DNA of 64,000 nt from assembly GCF_001442625.1 (NCBI RefSeq), contig NZ_LMZQ01000014.1, positions 172,771-236,770 on the forward strand, given 5' to 3'. The position numbers were made by a program, and so were the translations under genes. Below, in pieces: positions 52,604 through 61,500 of this stretch. The stretch is from Pedobacter ginsenosidimutans. GTDB lineage: Bacteria; Bacteroidota; Bacteroidia; Sphingobacteriales; Sphingobacteriaceae. The notes beneath the pieces are model-generated. The model ran no database searches. It was not told the origin of the DNA and worked only from the letters and a program-made list of their open reading frames with translations. Each line of letters opens with the position of its first letter. Positions within the stretch are counted from its first letter, which is position 1.

Positions 52604-53307
52604 TGATAACTTTATTAATTCAGGACACCACACAAGCATTACAAGACACAGCAAATGCGGTTAACCAAGCAGTAACACAGCCACAGCCAGAACTACATTT
52701 TATCGATCTGCTTTTTAAAGGCGGCTGGGTAATGGTTCCATTGGCTTTTTTAGCATTGTTAGCCTTAGTTATTTTCTTTGAACGTTATTTAACCATTAAA
52801 AAAGCAACCAAAGACGAATCGAACCTAATGGGTCAGATCAGGTCGTATATCCAGTCTGGAAATTTAGAGGGTGCAATGTCGCTTTTAAGAAACAATAACT
52901 CTCCCCTTTCGCGCATGTTGCAAAAAGGTCTAAAACGCATTGGTCGCCCGATTAAAGATATTGAAGGTGCCATCGAAAACGTTGGTAAACTGGAAGTTTC
53001 TAAATTAGAGAAGAACATCAGCATATTGGGTATTGTTGCAGGTATTGCGCCAATGCTTGGTTTCGTAGGTACAATTGTGGGGGTAATTACCATTTTCCAC
53101 CAGGTATCAATAAAAGGTGCGATTGAAATCGGTACCATTTCTGGTGGTTTATATACCAAAATGATTACTTCCGCAACAGGATTAATTATTGGTATTATCG
53201 CTTACGTACTCTATCACATTTTAAACATTATGGTTGAAAAAATCATCCTTAAAATGGAAACCGATGCAATTGATTTTATTGATTTACTAGAAGAACCAGG
53301 CAAATAA
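52603..53307 (+). CDS. MotA/TolQ/ExbB proton-channel protein
   Basis: A 234-residue inner-membrane protein with three helices (about 42-62, 143-165, 183-205). The core GIVAGIAPMLGFVGTIVGVITIF and SATGLIIGIIAYVLYH are characteristic of the channel family. With ExbD it forms a proton-driven motor that energises TonB or Tol-type partners. Start and stop overlap neighbouring genes by one base (TAATG), implying coupled translation. Confidence 0.95.
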   Translation: MITLLIQDTTQALQDTANAVNQAVTQPQPELHFIDLLFKGGWVMVPLAFLALLALVIFFERYLTIKKATKDESNLMGQIRSYIQSGNLEGAMSLLRNNNSPLSRMLQKGLKRIGRPIKDIEGAIENVGKLEVSKLEKNISILGIVAGIAPMLGFVGTIVGVITIFHQVSIKGAIEIGTISGGLYTKMITSATGLIIGIIAYVLYHILNIMVEKIILKMETDAIDFIDLLEEPGK

Positions 53308-53708
53308 TGAATTTACGCAAAAGAACAAAAGGATCGGTAGAAGTACATACTTCAGCGTTGAACGATATTATGTTCTTCCTGATGCTGTTTTTCCTATTGG
53401 CCTCTGCAGTGGTAAATCCTACCGTGGTTAAATTGCTGTTGCCACAATCATCAAGCGGACAGCAATCTACCGCAAAGAAAGCAGTTACGGTTACGATAGA
53501 CGAAAACCTTAAATATTTCGTTGAAAAAAAACCAGTTAGCATTGAAGAATTAGAACCAACTTTGGCATCATATCAAAAACTGGCACCAGATATGACCATT
53601 CTTTTATATGTATCGCGCAATGTGACTTATCAGGATGGATTTGTGGTAAACGATATTGCGAATAAATTAAAATTAAAACTTGTTGTAGCCGTTGAGCCTA
53701 AAAAATAA
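53307..53708 (+). CDS. ExbD/TolR family protein
   Basis: A 133-residue protein with a cytosolic start (MNLRKRTKGSVEVHTSALND), one transmembrane helix (IMFFLMLFFLLASAVV, about 20-37) with the conserved Asp just before it (ALNDI) that carries the proton, and a periplasmic domain of about 90 residues. Partner of the preceding ExbB-like protein. Coupled by TAATG on both sides. Confidence 0.95.
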   Translation: MNLRKRTKGSVEVHTSALNDIMFFLMLFFLLASAVVNPTVVKLLLPQSSSGQQSTAKKAVTVTIDENLKYFVEKKPVSIEELEPTLASYQKLAPDMTILLYVSRNVTYQDGFVVNDIANKLKLKLVVAVEPKK

Positions 53709-54544
53709 TGAACTACAAAGCACAAATACCTAACGAGGAAAATAATTACCCTAAGGCCATTGCCATAGCAAGCGGAATTATGGGCTTTTTATTATTGATC
53801 AGCTTTTTTATCGTGATTGGCTCGTTCCAGCCACCAGAAGAAGTAGGTATGGGTGGTATGGTTGTAAATTATGGAACTTCAGCAGAAGGAATGGGCGATG
53901 ATTATACCAGTATTGAAGAACCATCGGCAGATCCAAATGCCAATGGCAAAGCACCTGATAAGGTGACGCCGGAAGAAAAAGTGACCCCAACCACTTCTAC
54001 TGAAAATACTGACAAGGAAATTCAGACGCAAAATACAGAAGATGCCATTGCCGTAAATACCAAACCTACAAAACCGACTACTGCAGCGCCAACTCCGGTA
54101 ACTGAAGATAAGCCTTCTAAACCAGTGATTAATCAAAACGCACTTTACAAAGGCAAAAAGAATACTGGTCAGGGTCAGGGAGACGGTACCGGAAAAACAC
54201 CAGGTAATCAGGGTGATAAAGATGGCGATCCATTGGCATCAAATTATGGAGAAGGTGGTTCTGGAAATGGCAATGTACAGTTATCATTGGCTAGCAGAAA
54301 ATTCATCGATATCCCAAGGATACAGGATGATGGACAAAGCGCAGGAAAAATTGCCGTTCAAATCCGCGTAGATAAAAATGGTAAAGTGGTTCAGGCCCGT
54401 GCAGGTGCAAAAGGCACTACCTTATCTGATTTAGCGCTTTGGAGGAAATGTGAGCAGGCGGTATTGGGCGCAAGTTTAAACAAATTGGAATCAGCACCCG
54501 ATGTACAAACCGGGATTGTAATATTTAACTTTAAAGTGAAATAA
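53708..54544 (+). CDS. TonB-like energy transducer
   Basis: A 278-residue protein: short cytosolic N-terminus, one transmembrane helix (about 17-40), a Thr/Pro/Lys-rich periplasmic linker, a Gly/Asp/Asn-rich section (KNTGQGQGDGTGK), and a C-terminal domain (about 205-278; IAVQIRVDKNGKVVQARAGAKG) resembling the TonB C-domain. It is the effector of the ExbBD motor. It might energise one of the SusC transporters here, but it is co-transcribed with the HU/SPOR protein, so a Tol/Pal-like envelope role is also plausible. Confidence 0.85.
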   Translation: MNYKAQIPNEENNYPKAIAIASGIMGFLLLISFFIVIGSFQPPEEVGMGGMVVNYGTSAEGMGDDYTSIEEPSADPNANGKAPDKVTPEEKVTPTTSTENTDKEIQTQNTEDAIAVNTKPTKPTTAAPTPVTEDKPSKPVINQNALYKGKKNTGQGQGDGTGKTPGNQGDKDGDPLASNYGEGGSGNGNVQLSLASRKFIDIPRIQDDGQSAGKIAVQIRVDKNGKVVQARAGAKGTTLSDLALWRKCEQAVLGASLNKLESAPDVQTGIVIFNFKVK

Positions 54545-54552
54545 AAATATCC

Positions 54553-54581
54553 ATGGTCTGTGTCTTCACAGACCATTTTTT
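54553..54581 (+). terminator. Terminator of the SPOR-ExbBD-TonB operon
   Basis: ATGGTCTGTG, TCTT loop, CACAGACCAT, followed by five T residues. Confidence 0.9.
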
Positions 54582-54589
54582 ATTATTAC

Positions 54590-54664
54590 CGTCACCCTGA
54601 ATTTGTTTCAGGGTCTTTATAACATGAAGATGCAGATCCCGAAGCTTTGGGGAAGCATGACGAT
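54590..54664. repeat. Intergenic palindromic element (GTCACCCTGA family)
   Basis: CGTCACCCTGAATTTGTTTCAGGGTCT holds a CCCTGAA / TTCAGGG hairpin in its first 27 bases; the right end GGGGAAGCATGACG mirrors CGTCA. It resembles the elements at 25953-26057 and 13634-13654. Confidence 0.6.
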
Positions 54665-54762
54665 AACTAGCTATACTCCACAGGCCGTCAAGATCATTTA
54701 AAGACTTCCGGAGTTTCCCCAACACAAGTCAGCAAAACTTCGGAAGAAATCTTCTCATTTCG

Positions 54763-54793
54763 TTTCATAATAACTCCAGCCAACTTATATTTG
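54763..54793 (+). promoter_or_regulatory. Promoter of folC
   Basis: TTTC (54763-54766), exactly 19 nt, then TATATTTG (54786-54793). The box overlaps an in-frame TTG, so the ATG at 54803 is the real start with a leader of only a few bases. Confidence 0.65.
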
Positions 54794-54802
54794 ACGCATA
54801 TT

Positions 54803-56092
54803 ATGAACTACCAACAAACGCTTGATTTTTTATACAGTAAACTCCCAATGTTTACCCGGGTTGGCGCATCTGCTTTCAAAAAAGATTTAACGAATACCAT
54901 TATTCTTTGTGAGGCTTTAGGCAATCCACAGGATAAATTTAAAAGCATCCATGTGGCAGGTACAAACGGGAAGGGTTCTACCTCGCATATGCTTGCTTCT
55001 GTATTGCAGGCACAGGGATACAAAACAGGGCTGTATACTTCTCCCCATTTAAAAGATTTCCGCGAGCGCATCCGCATCAACGGAAAAATGATGAGTAAAA
55101 CTGAAGTCGTATCGTTCGTAAAAGATCAACAAAAATTGATCGAAAAAACCGAGCCTTCATTTTTCGAGGTCACCGTTGCCATGGCATTCGATCATTTTGC
55201 GAAACACCAGGTAGATGTAGCTGTAATTGAAGTGGGTTTAGGCGGACGATTAGATTCGACCAACATCATTACCCCGCAAATTTCGGTCATCACTAATATC
55301 AGCCTTGATCACATGAATATGCTGGGCAATACGCTTACAGAAATCGCTCGTGAAAAGGCAGGCATCATTAAAAAGAATATTCCGGTTGTAATCGGCGAAA
55401 CACAAGAAGAATCGGCTCCAGTTTTTATCAGTAAGGCAAAAGAATTAGGTGCTCCAATTGTTTTTGCAGACGCCGTATTAACTGCACAGCATTTTAAAAT
55501 CAGGAACAATAAACTTTCTCTATCTGTTTATCAGAATAGTGAAATTAAATACAAGGATCTTCAAAGCGACCTTACCGGCGTTTATCAGCATAAAAATATT
55601 TTAACGGTTTTAGAAACCCTGGCTGTACTGAACGAGAAAACGGGAATTAAAACCGATCAGGAAGCGATTCATAAAGGAATAAGCCAGGTAAAAAAACAAA
55701 CCGGTTTACAGGGGCGTTGGCAAACATTGAGTAAAAATCCTTTAGTGATCTGCGATACTGGCCATAATGAAGCTGGCATTGCCGAAGTAATCAAAAACAT
55801 CGCACAAACCCATTATCAAAACCTGCACATTGTTTTTGGTATGGTTAAGGACAAAGATATTTCGAAAGTTTTATCCCTGATGCCTAAAAATGCCACTTAC
55901 TATTTCTGCAAACCAGATTTAGAACGCGGTTTAGCGGCAGATGAACTTAAAGCACAAGCAGCTGTATTTAATTTAAATGGAAACAGCTATGCCTCAGTAG
56001 CCCAGGCAAAAGAAAAAGCTATTCAATCGGCCAATCCAAAAGACCTGGTTTTTATCGGCGGAAGTACATTTGTAGTGGCCGAAGCGATATAA
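54803..56092 (+). CDS. folC: Folylpolyglutamate / dihydrofolate synthase
   Basis: From the ATG at 54803 it has 429 residues, the normal length. It adds glutamate to (dihydro)folate using ATP. The P-loop HVAGTNGKGSTSHMLASVL and LYTSPHLKDFRERI are diagnostic, followed by EVGLGGRLDSTNI and KAGIIKKNIPVV. The C-terminal domain has CDTGHNEAGIAEV. Cytosolic. A TTG at 54791 would extend the frame by four residues but lies in the promoter. Confidence 0.96.
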   Translation: MNYQQTLDFLYSKLPMFTRVGASAFKKDLTNTIILCEALGNPQDKFKSIHVAGTNGKGSTSHMLASVLQAQGYKTGLYTSPHLKDFRERIRINGKMMSKTEVVSFVKDQQKLIEKTEPSFFEVTVAMAFDHFAKHQVDVAVIEVGLGGRLDSTNIITPQISVITNISLDHMNMLGNTLTEIAREKAGIIKKNIPVVIGETQEESAPVFISKAKELGAPIVFADAVLTAQHFKIRNNKLSLSVYQNSEIKYKDLQSDLTGVYQHKNILTVLETLAVLNEKTGIKTDQEAIHKGISQVKKQTGLQGRWQTLSKNPLVICDTGHNEAGIAEVIKNIAQTHYQNLHIVFGMVKDKDISKVLSLMPKNATYYFCKPDLERGLAADELKAQAAVFNLNGNSYASVAQAKEKAIQSANPKDLVFIGGSTFVVAEAI

Positions 56093-56159
56093 AATCTTTA
56101 CACAAACTTCAAAGTAGCTTTACCTAAATTTATTACTTTAGCCCTTTAACTAAAACACA

Positions 56160-57818
56160 ATGAAGAAAATATCCTGTCTAATCTTTTCCATTTCTATTTT
56201 TTCGATCGCACTCACCTCAGCCCAAACTAAAAAATCTTCCACAACACAGCCTAAAGCATTCCCTGCCGAGGTAGCCCGCCCTAAATTGGTGGTTGGCTTA
56301 GTGGTTGATCAAATGCGTTGGGATTATTTATACCGCTACTATAACCGCTATACCAACGGGGGTTTTAAAAGATTAATCAATGAAGGTTTTTCTGTAGAAA
56401 ATACTTTTATTCCTTATACACCAACTTATACGGCCTGTGGCCACACTTGTATCTACACCGGCTCTGTTCCGGCTGTACATGGTATTATCGGTAATGACTG
56501 GTACGATCCTGAAACCAAAAAGAATGTATACTGTACAGAGGATTCCTCAGTATCAACTGTTGGCAGTACGCCTTCATCTGAAGGAAATATGTCGCCAAAA
56601 AATATGTTAACTACTACCATTACTGATGAGTTGAGGTTAGCTACGAATTTTAGAGGTAAAGTAATTGGTATTTCATTGAAAGACAGGGGTTCGATCCTTC
56701 CGGCAGGCCATGCAGCAAATGCAGCATATTGGTACCAAGGCAGCACCGGAAACTGGATTACCAGTACTTATTACATGAAAGAAGTGCCAACATGGATTGC
56801 CGATTACAATAAATTGAAATTAGCGAACAAGTTCTACACAAAAAACTGGGAAACATTGTATCCAATGAATACTTATGTAAACAGTACCGCAGATGAGAAA
56901 GCATACGAAGGTAAATCGAGCACATTCCCTCATCAGCTTACCCAAAATATTGATAAAAATTTCGATGCCATCAGAAGTACGCCTTATGGCAATACCATCA
57001 CATTAGATCTTGCCAAATTAGCAATCCTTTCCGAAGATTTAGGGCAAGATAACATTACCGATTTCTTAGCAGTAAGCTGCTCATCTACTGATTATGTTGG
57101 TCATGCTTATGGTCCAAATTCGGTAGAAGCAGAAGATACCTATTTGCGTTTGGATAAAGATTTCGAAGAGTTTTTCAATTACCTGGATAAAAAAGTAGGT
57201 AAAGGAAACTATACTGTATTTTTAACTGCCGATCATGGTGCTGCTCATGTACCAGGTTTTATGCAGGAGAACAAATTACCTTCGGGCGTAGTAAGTGACC
57301 GTGATATTGCAAACAAATTAAATGCTTACTTAAATGATAAATTTAAAGTAAACAATGTTGTTTTAAGATCTCAGAACAACCAGATCATTTTCGATCACGA
57401 TAAAACGGATAAAGGTGACGTGAGTTTCGATGTGATTAAATCGGCATCTGTAGAATTCTTAAAAAGATTAGACGGTTTCCAAAATGCAGTTGATATTGCT
57501 AAAATATCGCAAAGTACACTTCAGGAAATCCAGAAAAAGATGATCACCAATGGATACAATGCCCGTAGAAGTGGCGATATCTATTATGTTTTACAACCAA
57601 ACTGGTTTAACGGCGGTAGCACAGGTACCACGCACGGAAACTGGAACCCATATGATTCGCATATTCCATTGGTTTTTATGGGCTGGGGTATCAAATCTGG
57701 GGCTTCTAATAAAACACATTACATGACCGATATTGCACCAACGCTGGCTGCACTACTCCATATTCAAATGCCAAATGGCAATGTTGGAGAACCGATCACA
57801 GAGATTACAAACAAATAA
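56160..57818 (+). CDS. pafA: PafA-type alkaline phosphatase
   Basis: A 552-residue periplasmic metal-dependent phosphatase. Signal peptide to about residue 21 (IALTSAQ). The nucleophile region TPTYTACGHTCIYTGSVPAV contains the likely catalytic Thr91, and GIIGNDWYD contributes the Asn. Other metal ligands sit in SSTDYVGHAYGPNS and LTADHGAAHVPGF, and the last one in STGTTHGNWNPYDSHIP. The order matches the PafA monoesterases known from Bacteroidota, which release phosphate from many organophosphates and are made constitutively in some species. No Pho box is evident. Confidence 0.93.
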   Translation: MKKISCLIFSISIFSIALTSAQTKKSSTTQPKAFPAEVARPKLVVGLVVDQMRWDYLYRYYNRYTNGGFKRLINEGFSVENTFIPYTPTYTACGHTCIYTGSVPAVHGIIGNDWYDPETKKNVYCTEDSSVSTVGSTPSSEGNMSPKNMLTTTITDELRLATNFRGKVIGISLKDRGSILPAGHAANAAYWYQGSTGNWITSTYYMKEVPTWIADYNKLKLANKFYTKNWETLYPMNTYVNSTADEKAYEGKSSTFPHQLTQNIDKNFDAIRSTPYGNTITLDLAKLAILSEDLGQDNITDFLAVSCSSTDYVGHAYGPNSVEAEDTYLRLDKDFEEFFNYLDKKVGKGNYTVFLTADHGAAHVPGFMQENKLPSGVVSDRDIANKLNAYLNDKFKVNNVVLRSQNNQIIFDHDKTDKGDVSFDVIKSASVEFLKRLDGFQNAVDIAKISQSTLQEIQKKMITNGYNARRSGDIYYVLQPNWFNGGSTGTTHGNWNPYDSHIPLVFMGWGIKSGASNKTHYMTDIAPTLAALLHIQMPNGNVGEPITEITNK

Positions 57819-57825
57819 TTTAAAA

Positions 57826-57853
57826 AACTATGCTCACCAGCATAGTTTTTTTG
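57826..57853 (+). terminator. Terminator of pafA
   Basis: AACTATGCT, CACC loop, AGCATAGTT, extended by A/T pairs and ending in a T-run. Confidence 0.9.
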
Positions 57854-57866
57854 TTTTAATGAAGTC

Positions 57867-57940
57867 GTCATCTCGACTGGAACGCAGTGGAATGGAGAGA
57901 TCTATCATCATAGATTTCTCGACTCCGCTCGAAATGACGG
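57867..57940. repeat. Intergenic inverted element, full copy (GGAATGGAGA family)
   Basis: Left half CGTCATCTCGACTGG...GGAATGGAGAGATCT; right half AGATTTCTCGACTCCGCTCG...ATGACG. The ends CGTCAT and ATGACG, and AGATCT-like centres, form a large cruciform. A half copy is at 9366-9400. Confidence 0.65.
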
Positions 57941-58056
57941 TAGCTTGAGGTAGGCATATACATCAAGTTCTCATTCATCAATATTGATTTTATACATAAT
58001 TGAAACTCGAAATGACGATAACTTGCTAAAATTTCCTGTTTTCTTTATTTTAGATC

Positions 58057-58425
58057 ATGTCAACATACATCGCAACCAAGCTTACACCCATGCTCGAATC
58101 GCATGACATGCAGGCAACGCTAAAATTCTATACAGCGGTTTTAAACTTTACTTGTGATGTAAAGCTTGAGGATCTGAGTTGGTTAACCCTCCGTAAAGAT
58201 AATATAGAGATCATGTTCTGTACCCCTAATGAGCATCGCAATATTCCTAAATCGATTATGAGTGGTTCACTTTATATCAATACAAACGAAGTTGCCGCAC
58301 TGTGGGAAAGTTTAAAAAATGTATGCGAAATTTGTTACCCGCTCGAAGATTTTGAATATGGCATGAGAGAATTTGCCATTTATGATAATAACGGCTATTT
58401 ACTGCAATTCGGGCAGGATTTATAG
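58057..58425 (+). CDS. VOC-superfamily (glyoxalase/bleomycin-resistance-like) protein
   Basis: A 122-residue single-domain protein of two beta-alpha-beta-beta-beta modules: LTPMLESHDMQATLKFYTAV, then WLTLRKDNIEIMFC, and a second module ending REFAIYDNNGYLLQFGQDL. The C-terminal Glu or Gln ligand region (YLLQFGQ) has Gln in place of the common Glu, so metal binding is uncertain. Substrate is unknown; it may bind a small molecule or isomerise one. Confidence 0.88.
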   Translation: MSTYIATKLTPMLESHDMQATLKFYTAVLNFTCDVKLEDLSWLTLRKDNIEIMFCTPNEHRNIPKSIMSGSLYINTNEVAALWESLKNVCEICYPLEDFEYGMREFAIYDNNGYLLQFGQDL

Positions 58426-58481
58426 CTGAACCAAAAGCCATAACGGTATAGGGTATTCGCTGTTTAAACTGCTTATTTTAG

Positions 58482-58489
58482 TACATTTG
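58482..58489 (+). promoter_or_regulatory. -7 promoter box of icmF
   Basis: TACATTTG matches TAnnTTTG exactly. A perfect 14-bp palindrome, CCAAATATATTTGG (58494-58507), begins 5 nt downstream, at the expected transcription start, and could be an operator. Confidence 0.5.
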
Positions 58490-58555
58490 CATACCAAATA
58501 TATTTGGAAACAAGGATTGCTCATTTGAGCATACTAATCCTTTAAATCCTATCGT

Positions 58556-61500
58556 ATGCAACAAGTAGAAATATATAAGCCTAAAAATAAAATCCGTTTC
58601 GTAACTGCCGCTTCCCTTTTCGATGGACACGATGCTACAATTAATATTATGCGCCGTATCCTCCAATCTTCAGGTGCTGAAGTCATTCATCTTGGCCATA
58701 ACAGATCGGTTGATGAAGTGGTAAACTGTGCCATTCAGGAAGATGTTCAGGGCATTGCAATGACTTCCTATCAAGGCGGACACATTGAATATTTTAAATA
58801 CATGTACGATCTTCTGCAAGAAAGAGGATCTGGCCATATTAAAATATTTGCAGGTGGCGGTGGCGTAATCTTACCTTCAGAAATTGAAGAACTCCAGGCT
58901 TACGGAATTTCTAAAATCTACTCCCCGGATGATGGCCGCAAGATGGGTTTGCAGGGCATGATCAATGATATGCTGATCCAAACCGATTTCATCACCAAAG
59001 CCAGTATTACTAACGAGCTCGAAACCATTCCTACAAAAAATATTAAAGCCATTGCCGGGGCCATTACCGTTGCAGAAAATGATCCCGAAGGCGCACAAAA
59101 ATTTGTGGATGAATTAAAAAAACTGTCCAAAAACAATACCGCTCCTATTTTAGGTATTACCGGAACTGGTGGTGCCGGAAAATCATCACTGGTAGATGAG
59201 CTTGTACGCCGTTTCCTGGTAGAAGTGAAAGATAAAACCTTAGCGATTATCTCTGTCGATCCTTCAAAAAGAAAAACAGGAGGCGCTTTATTGGGCGATC
59301 GTATCCGGATGAATGCCATCAATAATCCGAGGGTTTACATGCGTTCTTTAGCCACCCGGCAGGCCAACCTTGCGTTATCTAAAAACGTACAGGAAAGTAT
59401 CGATATCTGTAAAGCTGCAGGTTACGATTTAATTATTGTAGAAACCTCAGGAATTGGCCAATCAGATACCGAAATTACCGAACACTGTGATGTTTCGCTG
59501 TATGTAATGACCCCGGAATTTGGTGCTGCCACACAATTGGAGAAGATCGATATGTTAGATTTTGCTGATCTGGTGGCCATCAATAAATTCGATAAAAGAG
59601 GTGCTTTAGATGCCTTGCGCGATGTGCGTAAGCAATACAAACGCAACCATAATATTTTCGATGCCAAAGATGATGAAATTCCTGTTTATGGAACTATGGC
59701 ATCACAATTTAATGATCCGGGTATGAATAACCTATTTGTTGCCTTAATGGAACAGATCAAGTTAAAAACCGGAACAGATTTTAAGGCCAAAATGGAATTA
59801 ACGGCTGATCAATCAGAGAAGATTTACATCATCCCACCCGATCGAATCCGCTATTTGGCAGAAATTGCCGAAATAAGCCAAACGTACAACGAATGGGTAG
59901 ATAAGCAGGCAACGATAGCTCGAAAAATGTACCAATTGAAAGGTGTGATTGATTTACTAGGTGATAATAATTCCCCTCTTCCAGAGGGGTGTCCGCAGGA
60001 CGGGGTGTCAAAGAGTTTAAATGTAACATACACTTTCTTCGAAGAACAATTAGATGGTGAATGCAAACGATTATTACGCCAGTGGCCAGATACCAAAAGA
60101 GCTTACAAAGAAGAATTTTTCATTTATAAAGTCCGCGATAAAGAGATTAAACAACCCTTATTTTACGAATCACTTTCGAAACTGAATATCCCAAAAGTAT
60201 CTTTGCCAAGATATGAAGATTGGGGCGATATTTTAAGATGGTTGCTAACCGAAAACCTTCCAGGCGAGTTTCCCTATGCTGCAGGGGTATTCCCACTGAA
60301 AAGAGAAGGAGAAGATCCGACACGGATGTTTGCCGGAGAAGGTGGCCCGGAAAGAACAAATAAACGTTTTCACTATGTTTCTTTAGGTCAGCCCGCCCAC
60401 CGTTTGTCTACCGCTTTTGATTCTGTTACCCTTTACGGAGAAGATCCGCATATCAGACCGGATATTTATGGAAAAATCGGAAATTCTGGTGTAAGTATTG
60501 CCACTTTAGATGATGCTAAAAAACTGTATTCGGGTTTTGATCTTTGTGCGTCATCCACTTCAGTATCCATGACCATTAATGGACCAGCGCCGATGTTATT
60601 AGGTTTTTTCATGAATGCAGCAATTGACCAGCAATGTGAAAAATACATCATTGAAAATGATTTAACCAAAGAAGTTGAAACTAAAATTACTACAATCTAT
60701 AAGGCGAAAAATATACCAAGACCATCATACAATGGTACTTTACCAGCAGGAAACGATGGTTTAGGTTTGATGCTTTTAGGTGTTACCGGCGATCAGGTTC
60801 TACCCGCCGATATTTATGCCAAGATCAGGGCTAAAGCCATCAGCTCGGTTAGAGGAACCGTTCAGGCCGATATTTTAAAGGAAGATCAGGCACAAAATAC
60901 CTGTATTTTCTCTACCGAATTTGCCTTAAGGATGATGGGCGATATCCAGAAATATTTCATCGATGAAAAAGTGAGGAATTTCTATTCGGTATCCATTTCA
61001 GGCTATCATATTGCAGAAGCGGGCGCTAATCCCATCTCACAACTCGCCTTTACCCTAAGTAATGGATTTACCTTTGTTGAATATTATTTAAGCAGAGGAA
61101 TGCATATTGATGATTTTGCCCCTAATCTGTCTTTCTTCTTCTCCAATGGAATTGATCCAGAATACGCCGTTATCGGTCGCGTAGCCAGAAGAATCTGGGC
61201 TAAAGCAATCAAGAATAAATACAAAGGAAACGATCGCTCACAGAAGCTTAAATACCATATACAAACTTCTGGGCGTTCGTTACATGCGCAGGAAATCGAT
61301 TTTAACGACATCCGCACCACTTTACAGGCCCTTTATGCCATTTACGACAACTGTAATTCGCTACATACCAATGCTTACGATGAAGCCATTACGACACCTA
61401 CAGAAGAATCGGTTCGCAGGGCCATGGCCATCCAGTTGATCATCAACAGAGAATTGGGCCTGGCCAAGAACGAGAACCCATTGCAGGGCGCCTTTATCAT

